This document shows positions 8,206 to 17,473 of a stretch of DNA of 64,000 nucleotides, in pieces. Source of the stretch: DATEDA01 sp963789885 (lineage in GTDB: Bacteria; Pseudomonadota; Gammaproteobacteria; Burkholderiales; SG8-39); contig CAWBNB010000027.1 of NCBI GenBank assembly GCA_963789885.1, forward strand, positions 1-64,000, in the 5' to 3' direction. How positions within the stretch are numbered: the stretch's first letter is position 1; each line of letters begins with the position of its first letter. Made by a program: the position numbers and the translations under genes. Under the pieces are notes generated by a model. It had not been told where the DNA came from and searched no databases. It saw nothing but the letters and a program-made list of their open reading frames with translations.

Positions 8206-8565
8206 GTGGATTCCTCCAGGATTTTCCGCAGGGATCGGGGAGAGGCGCGTTTCTTTGGCAGCCTGGGAAATTATTGGAAGTTAGTGACCAAGACGCAATA
8301 GGAGCTTCGACCGATCGCCCTCGACGGTCCTGCGGAAGCGGTGCCGGACTCGCGCTTGAACGGTGCAACCTGCCCGGCTGCCAGTGCTCATTCGGGGCCT
8401 TTAAGCTTGTCGTGCCTCTCGCAGGGCCTTGCCGTCCATCCGCTAGTCCTTCTGACCGATTGACCCAATTGAAGCGCGAGCCGTAGCCTGTCCGGGGCGC
8501 TCGAACGCGTTCAGCCGGGAAAATTTGCGCTCGCTTTCCGCGAGGACCCGCGAAGGGAGACTGCG

Positions 8566-8997
8566 ATGCCTTACGACGCAGCACAACTGCTGAGCTTGTC
8601 GCAGACCCAGCTCGATGATCTGTTCCGGGCGAGCCCGGCCGGTGATATCCCCGATGGCCCGGCGAAGGGCACGGCCATCATCGCGCCGGGCACCACATAC
8701 TCGGAGCGCATCGCGGAGGTCATCAATCACTTCGGCTGGCAGGGAAAGGTCTTCGATGCGAAGAAAGGTCTGCTGAAGAACAGGATCCTCGCCTTCGGTG
8801 TCGAGGCGATCGTCGCCAAGGTCTACAAGGGCCCGAGCTGGCTGGACGGCAAGGAATGCATCGTGCTCGACTACTCCGACACCTCGCTGGTCGCCCAACG
8901 GATCCGCGACGAGATCCGCTCGATCGGCCCGGGCTTCTATCTCGGCAAGGTCTACTGGGACAAGGATCGTCTGATCGATTTCTGCCTGCAGTTCTGA
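8566..8997 (+). CDS. small hypothetical protein, lipocalin-like pattern
   Basis: 143 residues with GGGAG before the ATG and no signal peptide. The sequence has a repeated beta-strand feel: YSERIAEVINHFGWQGKVFD, NRILAFGVEAIVAKVYKGPSWLDGKECIVLDYSD and a closing FYLGKVYWDKDRLIDFCLQF. The W-x-G and closing strand suggest a small beta barrel binding a hydrophobic ligand, but this is a guess from pattern. It ends 33 bp before the diheme cytochrome gene and is probably in its operon. Confidence 0.7.
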   Translation: MPYDAAQLLSLSQTQLDDLFRASPAGDIPDGPAKGTAIIAPGTTYSERIAEVINHFGWQGKVFDAKKGLLKNRILAFGVEAIVAKVYKGPSWLDGKECIVLDYSDTSLVAQRIRDEIRSIGPGFYLGKVYWDKDRLIDFCLQF

Positions 8998-9030
8998 TGC
9001 GGTAACACCGCAAAGGGGGAGGACAAGAAC

Positions 9031-11547
9031 ATGAGGGCTCGCAGATCTGGAGTGACGCTCGTCGTTGTCACGCTCGGCGTCTTTACCCTGGTCTGCTGCG
9101 CCACGTTGCCGTTTGGCTCATCCTGCGGCAGCGGCTCGGGCTTTGTCCTGGATGAGGCGAAGTGCGCCGGACGCACGCCCGAGAGCCTCCCCGCTGCGGA
9201 CGAAGATTACTTCCGCGACATGGACTACGGGGTGACCGGGAACCCCGCGCAGGTCGCCGCCGCCCTCGATCCGTATCTCCCCGGGATAGCGCCTGGACAG
9301 GCGGTCAACGCGGTGGTGAAAGGCCGCAACAACTGGATCGTCTGGACCGGCGGAAACGACCGGCTCTGGGACGTCCTCTCGGTCAAGAGCACCGGCATCC
9401 TCGATTTCCTCAAGATCCTTTCCAGCCATCCCAGCCTGAAGGACTACAGCCGCGACAACCGGTGGAGCTATCTCGGACTCGTCAACGAACCCTGCTTCGA
9501 GAAGACCACCGGTCCGCGGAAAGACCGGTACGGCCTGTGGCTAGATGTTCGTCGGGACGACTGTCCACCGGATCCGTTCGAGAACGCGGCGAAGTATCCC
9601 GGGGTGAAGATCGGCGCGCGGGGCAAGAATATTCCGGTGGGGTCCTACTACGGCTACGCGACCGGCATCGTCGGGCTGCGTCTCCTTCCGAACCCGGCCT
9701 TCGACGAGGAAGCCCAGAGGCGGTGGGATCCGGTCCGCTACTACACGGATCCCAGCTACTACAACGACAAGAACCTCGTCAAACCCTATCGGGTCGGCAT
9801 GTCGTGCGGCTTCTGCCACGTGGGGCCGAATCCGGCCAATCCGCCCAAGGATCCGGAGCATCCGAAGTGGGAAAACCTCAACTCCAACCCGGGAGCGCAG
9901 TACTTCTGGGTCGACCGGATCTTCGTCTGGCAGACCGACCCGTCGAGCTTCGCTTACCAGCTCTTCCATACCTCCCACCCGGGAGCACTGGACACGTCCT
10001 TCGTGTCCACTGACTACATCAACAACCCGCGGACCATGAACTCGGTCTACAGCCTAGGCGCCCGGATGGCGATCGCGCGGAAATGGGGCAAGGAGCAGCT
10101 TACGGGCGGCGAGCGCGACAACGAGCACCTGAACAAGTACGTGCCGGCCGACAGCCCGCTTGCGCGGTTCTACCAGTCTCCGGACACGGTGTGGACGCCG
10201 CGGGTTCTCAAGGACGGATCGGACTCCGTCGGCGCGCTGGGCGCGCTCAACCGCGTCTTCGTCAACATCGGGCTGTTCAGCGAGGAGTGGCTCGAGCACT
10301 TCCGGCCGTTCGTCGGCGGACAGAAGTTCACGCCGTTTGAGATCGCGGTCGCGAACAAGAACTCGAGCTACTGGAAGGCGACCGAGTCCCAGACGCCGGA
10401 CGTTGCGCTCTTCTTCCTCGCGACGGCGAAGCCCGACCTCCTGAAGGATGCGCCCGGCGGACAGACGTACCTCTCCACCGACCGGAACCAGCTCAACCGC
10501 GGCACGGTCGTGTTCGCGGAACGCTGCGCGCGCTGCCATTCGAGCAAGCTGCCCGAAAAGGCGTTCGACTTCTACCCGAACCAGGGCTGCGTGGGACCCG
10601 ACTACCTGAAGTGCTGGAACGACTACTGGGTCTGGACCAAGTCGAACGAGTTCAAGCAGGCGATGACTGCGATCGCGCTGCGGGACGATTTCCGAAAGGA
10701 CAACTACTTCTCGACGGATCTGCGGATCCCCGTCACCTTGCTCGAGACCAACGCCTGCTCCACGCTCGCGACCAATGCGCTTGCGAACGACATCTGGGAC
10801 AACTTCTCCTCGACGTCCTACAAGAACCTGCCGTCGGTGGGAACCATCATGGTTCACGACCCGATCACCGGTGCGCCGCGCTGGTACACGATGCCCGCCG
10901 GCGGACGGGGCTACACGCGTCCGCCCTCGCTCATCAGCCTCTGGTCATCGGCTCCCTTCCTCCTCAACAACCGGCTCGGCGACTTCTACTGGACGGGTTC
11001 GGTCGCGGACCGGATGAAGTCTTTCGACAGTGGCATCCAGGAGCTCCTCTGGCCGGAGCGCCGCAAGGGCGACCGGAAGTTCAGGACCGCGTCGGGGAAG
11101 GAGGTGCCCGGCATCGTGGACGTGACGCCGGTGACGACCTACCTCCGCGTACCGAAGGGGTACCTCCCGGACTTTCTCCAACCGCTCGTCGGCCCGCTGA
11201 GTCACGTCAAGCACCCGGTCTTTAGCGAAGGGGGCCTCGAGATCGGTCCCATTCCGAAGGGGACTCCGATCAACCTGCTGTCCAACGTCGATCTCGAGCA
11301 GAGGGACAAGGTGCTCAGCGTGGCCACAAGGACGATACGCGCCCTGAGGTCCCTGCCCGAAGGTGCGAGCGACGCCGATGCGCAGAAGGCATTTGCCGAA
11401 CTCGTCGGGCCGTTGATCGAGGTCAGCAAGTGCCCCGATTTCGTGGTCAACCGTGGCCACTACTTCGGCACCGACTACTTCGCCGAGGAGCCTGGTCTCA
11501 GCGACCCGGACAAGCGCGCCTTGATCGAATTCCTCAAGACGTTGTAG
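9031..11547 (+). CDS. exported diheme c-type cytochrome, RoxA/MauG-like
   Basis: 838 residues. Residues 1-25 form a signal peptide (positively charged start, then VTLVVVTLGVFTLVCCATL). Two heme-binding CxxCH motifs are visible: SCGFCH at about 259-263 and RCARCH at about 499-503. Large diheme cytochromes of this sort act as periplasmic or secreted oxygenases and peroxidases, for example rubber oxygenase RoxA and MauG relatives. The length exceeds RoxA (near 680), so the substrate may differ. The gene follows the 143-residue protein and precedes the GMC oxidoreductase, from which it is now separated by an IS630 element at 11634-12782. Electron transfer between the oxidoreductase and this cytochrome is plausible (inference). 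Confidence 0.75.
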   Translation: MRARRSGVTLVVVTLGVFTLVCCATLPFGSSCGSGSGFVLDEAKCAGRTPESLPAADEDYFRDMDYGVTGNPAQVAAALDPYLPGIAPGQAVNAVVKGRNNWIVWTGGNDRLWDVLSVKSTGILDFLKILSSHPSLKDYSRDNRWSYLGLVNEPCFEKTTGPRKDRYGLWLDVRRDDCPPDPFENAAKYPGVKIGARGKNIPVGSYYGYATGIVGLRLLPNPAFDEEAQRRWDPVRYYTDPSYYNDKNLVKPYRVGMSCGFCHVGPNPANPPKDPEHPKWENLNSNPGAQYFWVDRIFVWQTDPSSFAYQLFHTSHPGALDTSFVSTDYINNPRTMNSVYSLGARMAIARKWGKEQLTGGERDNEHLNKYVPADSPLARFYQSPDTVWTPRVLKDGSDSVGALGALNRVFVNIGLFSEEWLEHFRPFVGGQKFTPFEIAVANKNSSYWKATESQTPDVALFFLATAKPDLLKDAPGGQTYLSTDRNQLNRGTVVFAERCARCHSSKLPEKAFDFYPNQGCVGPDYLKCWNDYWVWTKSNEFKQAMTAIALRDDFRKDNYFSTDLRIPVTLLETNACSTLATNALANDIWDNFSSTSYKNLPSVGTIMVHDPITGAPRWYTMPAGGRGYTRPPSLISLWSSAPFLLNNRLGDFYWTGSVADRMKSFDSGIQELLWPERRKGDRKFRTASGKEVPGIVDVTPVTTYLRVPKGYLPDFLQPLVGPLSHVKHPVFSEGGLEIGPIPKGTPINLLSNVDLEQRDKVLSVATRTIRALRSLPEGASDADAQKAFAELVGPLIEVSKCPDFVVNRGHYFGTDYFAEEPGLSDPDKRALIEFLKTL

Positions 11548-11630
11548 GTCCGCCCGTCGCATGGACTGCGCGGTGAAGCAGCGCGCAGTCAAGGGTCTGC
11601 GGACGCGGATTCACGCGAGGCGGACGTGGG

Positions 11631-12721
11631 CTAGTGCGATTCCAACTTGTTAACGCTAAGACCGCGGATCGCGGTTAATCGATGCCCTTGAGTTCCGAGC
11701 TTGCGGTGTCGGTAGCGCAGATAACGGTAGACGCGACGGCGTCGGACCGCGTGGCTGGGGTCGTCAGTGTTGGCCAAGGTGAAGCGCTTCATGGCACCGA
11801 AATGGGCTTCGATCAGGTTCATCCAGGAGGCCTCGGTCGCGGTCCACACCGGATGGATGCGAAGCCGCTTGAGCAGCGCGAGGAAGCGTGGGTGGTCGTG
11901 GACCTGATGCAGGTTATCCATGACGACGTAGAGCTTCTTGCCGGGATAGCAGCGGCGCAGCCGCTGGAAGGCATCGAAGAGCTCGGGCAGGCGCTTTCGC
12001 TTGCGAAACAACCCTTCGAGGCAGTCGGCGTGCACGTCGTAGAAGCCGAAGAACTGCTCGGTGCCCTTCGTGCGGTGATAGGTGGCGCGCATACGCTGAG
12101 GCTGGTTGTGCCGCGCCCAGGCCACCCCGCCGATCGGCTTGATCTCCAGTGGTCCCCATTCGTCGAAGCACACTACCGCGGCGCGCGGCGGGCAGCGCTG
12201 GTAGAGCGCTCGGATGCGTTTTTTTTACCGTCGAAGTCCGGGTCATGCGAGCGCTTCCAGGTACGGATGCGCTGGGCGCTCAGGCCCTCGCGGCGCAACA
12301 GCCTGCGCACCCACTCGTCGGTCACCGGCGGTAGCAGCCGCTTCGAGCGGCAGTACTCGGCGAGCTTGGGCACCGACCAGTTGGAGAAGGGCAGCCCTCG
12401 CTCCAGAGGACTGGACAGCGCCACATCGACGAGCTCTCGTAGCTGCTCCCCCTTGAGGATCGGCGGGCGGCCCTTCGGGTTGGGCACCTGCTCGAAGCTC
12501 GCGAAACCGCTGTCGTTGAACCGGTGCACCCAGTCGTACGCCACGGTGAAGTGGCAGCCGACCCGGTCGGCCGCCTCGACCACGCTGTGGCCTTTGCGCA
12601 CTTCCTCGATGACGCGGTATCGCTGGTGTATCCGGGCCGAGAGCGACAGATCCCGGAGCTTGGCTGCCAGCACCCGCTGTTCGCTGCGGCGCAGCGCACG
12701 CAACTGCAAGGTCTTGGCCAT
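11631..12721 (-). CDS. IS630 transposase in two frames (A8 slippage site)
   Basis: The N-terminal half (12721 down to about 12220) carries the HTH region (HSVVEAADRVGCHFTVAYDWVHRF, then GRPPILK) and the C-terminal half (to 11631) the DDE domain: VCFDEWGPLE, VMDNLHQVHDHPRF and WMNLIEAHFGAMKRF. The frames join at a run of eight A on the coding strand (12219-12226). Runs of A at this point are used by several IS families for programmed slippage, so the gene may be functional. Confidence 0.85.
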
Positions 12722-12782
12722 CCCGCACCTCCTTCCCGAGGGCAGGATACCAGTACTTAGGCCGGTTAAGTTGGATACGCAC
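11634..12782 (-). mobile_element. IS630-family element in the redox operon
   Basis: Terminal inverted repeats begin GTGCGATTCCAACTT (left, from 11634) and GTGCGTATCCAACTT (right, reverse complement from 12782). TA flanks both ends (11632-11633 and 12783-12784), the classical IS630 target duplication. It lies between the cytochrome and GMC oxidoreductase genes and leaves both coding regions intact, but would uncouple their transcription. Confidence 0.9.
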
Positions 12783-12836
12783 TAGTCGACGCCGAACGAC
12801 GGGCGGCGGGGAAATCGCGGCGAGGGGAGACGCAGT

Positions 12837-14897
12837 TTGAGCAGACCACCCAAGACTGCCGCGACTCCCGTCGATGACGGCAAGAGCCGCCGCCGGTTTC
12901 TGCGGTTGTTCGGGGCGTTCTGCTCGCTGGCGGGCGCGCTCGTGAGCGGGTGCACGGCGCTGTTCAAGCCGGAGAGCGCGCCACGGGCCGCTTCTCCCCT
13001 CGCGTGCGAGGTCCCGCGCGGCGGTGACGAGTTCGACTACATCGTCGTCGGCTCCGGCGCCGGAGGTGGCCCCCTCGCAGCGAACCTAGCTCTGGCCGGC
13101 TTCAAGGTCCTGCTGCTTGAGGCGGGCGGCGACGAGGAACCGTACGAATATCAGGTTCCCGCCTTCCACGCGCTCGCCTCGGAGGACGAGCGCTTCGCCT
13201 GGAACTTCTTCGTGCGACATTACGCCAACGACGAGCGGCAGAAGCGCGACAAGAAGTTCCGTGCGGAGCAGAACGGGGTGCTGTATCCGCGGTGCGCGAC
13301 GGTTGGCGGCTGCACGGCTCACAACGCCTTGATCTTCGTCTACCCGCACGGCAGCGACTGGGATCACATCGCGGCGATCACCGGCGATCCCTCGTGGGGG
13401 AGCGCAAACATGCGGCGCTATTTCGAGCGTCTCGAGCGCTGCGGGTACCGGTCACCGGCCGAGACGGGGAGCCGCCACGGATTCAAGGGCTGGCTTCCGA
13501 TCAACGTCCCCAATCCGGCGATCGTCGTCCAGGACCAATCCCTGACGAAGCTGGTTGCGGCTGTAGCGCATGAATCTATCGCCCTGGACCGGCCGTTTGG
13601 CCACGGTTTCGAGCGACTTCAGGCAGAGTTCGATCCCAACGACTGGCGCCTGATCGAGAAGAGTGCGGAAGGGATCTGCGTCATACCTCTTTCCACCGAG
13701 CGCGGCCGGCGCGCAGGGACCCGGGAGTTCATACGTCGCGTGCAACGCGCGTGCCCGGACCTGCTGGTCGTCCGCACGCACGCGCTCGCAACCCGTGTGC
13801 TCCTGGACGACGGCAAGCGCGCGACCGGCGTGGAGTATCTTTCCGGCGAGAGTCTCTACCGGGCGGATCCGCGCCACCGCGGAGACCATCCGGCACAGCG
13901 ACAGACCGCCTCCGCCAAGCGGGAAGTGATCCTTTGTGCGGGCGCGTTCAACACGCCCCAGCTCCTGATGCTCTCGGGGATCGGGCCGGCGGAAGAGCTG
14001 CAACGGCACCGCATCCCGGTCAGGGTTCCCCTGTCCGGCGTCGGAGCGAATCTCCAGGATCGCTACGAGGTCGCTGTCGTCAGCGAGATGGCGCGCGATT
14101 TCTCGCTCATGGAGGGCATGAAGCTGCGCCCGCCTCGGCAGGGCGAAGAGCCGGACCCGCAGTTTGTCGAGTGGCTGGAAGGAAGGGGCCCCTACACGAC
14201 GAATGGCTCTGTCATAGCGCTCGTGAAGCGTTCCTCCCCGGAGGAACCGGAGCCCGATCTATTCATCTTCGGACTGCTTGGCCGCTTCGAGGGCTACTTC
14301 CCCGGGTACTCGCAGGTCCTGGCGAGGGATCAGGACTTCTTCACGTGGGCGATCCTCAAGGCCCATACGCACAACACCGCCGGTCGCGTGACGCTGCGCT
14401 CCGACGACCCGCGCGACGTGCCGGACATCAGCTTCCATTACTTCGACGAGGGCACCGGCGGCGAGCGCGATCTTGCCGCGGTGGTGAAGGGTCTGCAAAC
14501 CGTGCGACAGATCACGGGGCGCTGCGGCGATCTCATCGCTGCGGAGATCCTTCCCGGCCCTGACGTGCAAACGCCGGAACAGATGCGCGGGTTTATCAAG
14601 GACAACGCCTGGGGTCATCACGCATCTTGCACCTGCAAGATCGGGCCTGGCAGCGATCCCGCTGCGGTGGTCGACAGCCGGTTCCGGGTCCATGGTACGC
14701 GCGGCCTGCGGGTAGTGGATGCCTCGGTGTTCCCGAGGATCCCCGGATTCTTCATCGTGTCGGCCGTATACATGGTTAGCGAGAAGGCCCGGGACGTGAT
14801 CATCGAGGATGCGATGGCGAATGCTCCAGAGCAGGCTTCACCACGGCCTGCCTCGGCTTGGTCTTCTCCGCGCAGGTCAGGCCACGATAGGTCGTGA
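12837..14897 (+). CDS. Tat-exported GMC-family FAD oxidoreductase
   Basis: 686 residues starting with TTG behind GAGGGGAG. The N-terminus has a twin-arginine motif (KSRRRFLRLFG) before a hydrophobic stretch ending SGC. The FAD-binding Rossmann motif is YIVVGSGAGGGPLAANLALAG with LLLEAGG. The C-terminal GMC signature includes NAWGHHASCTCKIG and LRVVDASVFPRIPG. Such enzymes oxidise alcohols or sugars in the periplasm and often hand electrons to cytochrome c, here perhaps the diheme cytochrome upstream. The last 20 residues run into IS-derived DNA and look non-native. With the IS630 removed the two genes would be about 140 bp apart. Confidence 0.9.
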   Translation: MSRPPKTAATPVDDGKSRRRFLRLFGAFCSLAGALVSGCTALFKPESAPRAASPLACEVPRGGDEFDYIVVGSGAGGGPLAANLALAGFKVLLLEAGGDEEPYEYQVPAFHALASEDERFAWNFFVRHYANDERQKRDKKFRAEQNGVLYPRCATVGGCTAHNALIFVYPHGSDWDHIAAITGDPSWGSANMRRYFERLERCGYRSPAETGSRHGFKGWLPINVPNPAIVVQDQSLTKLVAAVAHESIALDRPFGHGFERLQAEFDPNDWRLIEKSAEGICVIPLSTERGRRAGTREFIRRVQRACPDLLVVRTHALATRVLLDDGKRATGVEYLSGESLYRADPRHRGDHPAQRQTASAKREVILCAGAFNTPQLLMLSGIGPAEELQRHRIPVRVPLSGVGANLQDRYEVAVVSEMARDFSLMEGMKLRPPRQGEEPDPQFVEWLEGRGPYTTNGSVIALVKRSSPEEPEPDLFIFGLLGRFEGYFPGYSQVLARDQDFFTWAILKAHTHNTAGRVTLRSDDPRDVPDISFHYFDEGTGGERDLAAVVKGLQTVRQITGRCGDLIAAEILPGPDVQTPEQMRGFIKDNAWGHHASCTCKIGPGSDPAAVVDSRFRVHGTRGLRVVDASVFPRIPGFFIVSAVYMVSEKARDVIIEDAMANAPEQASPRPASAWSSPRRSGHDRS

Positions 14898-14974
14898 CGG
14901 CGTGGTCAACCGCGGCGATGGTGCAGTCCCAGGGAATCGTTCCCGTCCATAGGGAGCAGCTCCGTCGGGTCTGA

Positions 14975-15115
14975 TGCGTGGCGCGGCGTGCGCGCATCCA
15001 GCCCCGGGGTGCTCCGACCTTCGATTTGAGCGATATGCGGGGCGATTTTCTGAGTACGCAGATGGGCGACGAAGTCCTTCGTGTGATAGCCGTAGTCTCC
15101 AGATACTGAATCGAG
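14975..15115 (-). pseudogene. IS5-type transposase fragment
   Basis: The minus strand reads SGDYGYHTKDFVAHLRTQKI, then APHIAQ and RHASD, the pattern of the C-terminal third of an IS5-group transposase (DKGYHTKD...). It is cut on both sides. The rest of 14898-15157 is unassigned. Confidence 0.6.
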
Positions 15116-15157
15116 ATCGAGCGAGCATGATGCGACGGCCTGGGGTAGGCTGGCACC

Positions 15158-16234
15158 ATGGTCCAAGCGTCGTCGCTGGCGCAGTATCTGATCGTCGCGT
15201 TCGCTGCGTGGCTCGCCCGACAGCAGGAAGGGTTCATCGAATACCTCAAGGCCGAGAACCGGATGCTGAAGGCGCGTCTCGGTCGTCGGCGGATTGTCTT
15301 CACCGACGCTGAACGCCGACTCCTTGCTCGGCATGCGAAGGTAGTCGGCCGCAAGAAGCTCATCGAGCTGGATCCGATCGTCTCGCCGGACACGCTGCTC
15401 CGCTGGCATCGGCAACTGATTGCGATGAAGTGGACGTTCCTGCGTAGAAGCCCTGGCCGGCCGCGCGTGATGAGGACAATCCAAGAACTCGTCGTGCGAA
15501 TGGCAAGTGAGAACCCGCGCTGGGGTTACACGCGCATTCGGGGCGCGCTTTCGAATCTTGGGCACGAGGTCGCCCGTGGAACGATCGCGAACATCCTGAA
15601 GCGCGAAGGCATCGAGCCTGCTCCGACGCGGGGCGAGCGCACGCCTTGGTCAGTGTTCCTGAGGGCGCACTGGCGAACCCTGGTGGCAGCGGACTTCCTG
15701 ACCGTGGAGGTCTGGAAGCTCGGGGGATTGGTCACGTACTACGTGCTGTTCTTCCTTGAGTTGCCGACCCGGGCGGTGAAGATCGCGGGGATCACGACGA
15801 ATCCCGCTGAAGACTGGATGCTCCAGATCGCCCGCAACGCCTGCGATGTCGAAGACGGGGTGTTGACCGAAGGGAGGACACTCCTCATCGATCGTGACGC
15901 GAAGTACTCACATGACTGGCGCGCGTTCCTCGAGGAGCGGGGCGTGGAGGTAATCCGGCTTCCGCCCAAATCACCGAACCTGAACGCCTATGCCGAGCGG
16001 TTCGTACGCTCGATCAAGGAAGAGTGCCTCAATCGCATGATCTTCATTGGCGAGACGTCGCTGCGGCGTGCGATCCGTGAGTTCATGGCGCATTACACCG
16101 CCGAGAGGAATCATCAAGGCTTGGGCAATCGACTTATCGGAGGCGAGCAGCCTTCAGTTCCATCGTATCGCTCGGTGGAACGACGAATCCGCCTCGGTGG
16201 CATGCTCGGTTTCTACCATCATGCTGCTGCGTGA
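15158..16234 (+). CDS. rve-domain (DDE) transposase, integrase-core type
   Basis: 358 residues: an N-terminal HTH region (TDAERRLLARHAKVVGRKKL, then DTLLRWHRQLIAMKW), a linker with RTPWSVF, and an rve DDE domain with VAADFLTVEVW (first D), LIDRDAKYSHDW (second D) and NAYAERFVRSIKEECL (E). It is intact. A decayed relative lies at 25600-26585 and a more distant one at 35419. Element ends were not determined. Confidence 0.85.
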   Translation: MVQASSLAQYLIVAFAAWLARQQEGFIEYLKAENRMLKARLGRRRIVFTDAERRLLARHAKVVGRKKLIELDPIVSPDTLLRWHRQLIAMKWTFLRRSPGRPRVMRTIQELVVRMASENPRWGYTRIRGALSNLGHEVARGTIANILKREGIEPAPTRGERTPWSVFLRAHWRTLVAADFLTVEVWKLGGLVTYYVLFFLELPTRAVKIAGITTNPAEDWMLQIARNACDVEDGVLTEGRTLLIDRDAKYSHDWRAFLEERGVEVIRLPPKSPNLNAYAERFVRSIKEECLNRMIFIGETSLRRAIREFMAHYTAERNHQGLGNRLIGGEQPSVPSYRSVERRIRLGGMLGFYHHAAA

Positions 16235-16254
16235 CGTGTCGCGTTGATTCTGGA

Positions 16255-16330
16255 CAGTACGCGCACTCGACGCGGCCGGATTCGTGGTCGAAGAAGCCGA
16301 GGTCGTAGTGCATGAAGCTACGAACCGCAA
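16255..16330 (-). pseudogene. possible transposase C-terminal scrap
   Basis: The minus strand reads RSFMHYDLGFFDHESGRVE, similar to the tail of some long rve-type transposases. It is only about 25 codons. The rest of 16235-16493 shows no gene. Confidence 0.35.
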
Positions 16331-16493
16331 GGGGCCGTAACTGCGCGTATCTCCGGTGAAAATAGATTTCTTTTCGCTGCTGCTTTCTCCGCCTCCGCCT
16401 GATCGAAGAGCTGAAGGGTCGGCTGCCGGGTCGGATGCAACCAGGGGACCTGATCCGATTTGCGAGCAAATCCTTGAGGCCCCGATCAGCCTC

Positions 16494-16913
16494 TTAGCGG
16501 TCGAGCGGCAAAAGCCTGAAGCCCTTTCGGCCGCGCGCGCGCAGGGCGCGGAAGTGGCGCTCGTCCAAGGTGAGGATGTCCCTCGTCCGATGCCGCTCTG
16601 CGAGCACGACGAGCGACGCATCGGTAAGGCCGATCTGTAGCTTCGGGTACCGCGAAAGCACATCCTTCGCGGCCGAGACATCGTCCGCATCGAACGGTTC
16701 GAGTTGGTAGGCACCGCGGGCGACTTCATCGAGGAGGGCGGTCTGGGCGACGCTTCCAACATGGCGCGACACCAGGTAGTCGAGTTCAGCGAGCACGAAC
16801 GGAGAGAGCAGTAACGGTGGCGGGGCCTTGGAAAGCGCTGCTACACACTCCGCGTGATAACGCTGGCTGGCGTCGATCGCCGAGAGCAGTCCGCTCGTAT
16901 CGAGCAGGATCAC
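16494..16913 (-). CDS. vapC: VapC-type PIN ribonuclease toxin
   Basis: 139 residues starting at GTG 16913, which overlaps the antitoxin stop (GTGA). All PIN acidic positions are present: LLDTSGLLSAID, LAELDYLV, LTDASLVVLAE and LTLDERHF. VapC toxins cleave tRNA or rRNA. The start is fixed by the 4-bp overlap with the upstream gene. It lies near the right end of element II, just before the 71-bp module, a common place for maintenance genes. Confidence 0.9.
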   Translation of the reverse strand: MILLDTSGLLSAIDASQRYHAECVAALSKAPPPLLLSPFVLAELDYLVSRHVGSVAQTALLDEVARGAYQLEPFDADDVSAAKDVLSRYPKLQIGLTDASLVVLAERHRTRDILTLDERHFRALRARGRKGFRLLPLDR

Positions 16914-17131
16914 GATCCGCCGAAGCCGTCGAGCGCCTCGTCGACGCGCTCGGCCAGCCGCGGCTTGCCGCTCTTGAAGAGAGGCAGGCGAGGGCGCGGT
17001 GGGGCGCTGTGAGCCGTGACTGCGCGAAGGGCCTCGCGGATCAGCTCGGCTTCGCTGCATCCTCGAGCGGCGGCGGCCCGCGCAAGCGAGCGCTTGAGCT
17101 CCTCCGGGACGTAGACGGTGGTTTTCTGCAT
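16910..17131 (-). CDS. vapB: ribbon-helix-helix antitoxin (VapB-type)
   Basis: 73 residues from the ATG at 17131; an ATG three codons earlier (17140) is possible. MQKTTVYVPEELKRSLARAA followed by CSEAELIREALRAV is a ribbon-helix-helix DNA-binding domain, and the Pro-rich tail (HSAPPRPRLPLF) is the usual toxin-binding extension. It should autorepress the pair. Spacing of about 100 bp to the 71-bp module puts its promoter in the element end. Confidence 0.9.
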   Translation of the reverse strand: MQKTTVYVPEELKRSLARAAAARGCSEAELIREALRAVTAHSAPPRPRLPLFKSGKPRLAERVDEALDGFGGS

Positions 17132-17237
17132 GCCATACATCGTACCATACGTGCGGCGCGGCGAGAGGACGTGGTTTTGCGATGCTCCTGGCGATCGAAT
17201 TCAGGCGCAGTCTCGGCGGATGCTCTATAGAGCAGCT

Positions 17238-17308
17238 GTATCATTCACGGCTGATGATCCTAACTAAATCAAGTCTTTAACGCCCGCGTGCGGCGCGTTG
17301 AATGATAC
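17238..17308. repeat. 71-bp element-end module, copy B
   Basis: GTATCATTCA (17238-17247) and TGAATGATAC (17299-17308) are perfect inverted repeats. The interior shares AAATCAAG followed by TTTAACG with copies A and C. It lies 57 bp before att copy 3. Confidence 0.8.
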
Positions 17309-17365
17309 AGATCGCGTCTCTCATCTAGCTGATTCGTAGTAAGAAATCGCGAATCGCCTGACCGC

Positions 17366-17410
17366 CTACGAACCAGGGGGTCGTGGGTTCAAATCCTGCC
17401 GGGCGCGCCA
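17366..17410 (+). repeat. tRNA-Arg 3' half, att copy 3
   Basis: CTACGAACC through CCA at 17408-17410, identical to copy 1 over 45 bp. No tRNA 5' half is present. It divides elements II and III. Confidence 0.92.
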
Positions 17411-17417
17411 AAAATCA

Positions 17418-17445
17418 AGAGCTTGCTATCACGCAGGCTCTTTTC
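17418..17445 (+). terminator. terminator-like hairpin after att copy 3
   Basis: AGAGCTTGC pairs with GCAGGCTCT (one G-U), followed by TTTTCATTTC. Position relative to CCA is like the hairpins after copies 1 and 4. Confidence 0.6.
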
Positions 17446-17454
17446 ATTTCAGCC

Positions 17455-17473
17455 GTGCCCCCTCGGTGCCCCC
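17455..17473. repeat. tandem arm-type repeat, site 3 (GTGCCCCC x2)
   Basis: GTGCCCCC at 17455-17462 and 17466-17473, period 11, starting 45 bp after CCA as at site 1. No integrase follows. The remainder to 17681 has no recognisable gene. Confidence 0.6.
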
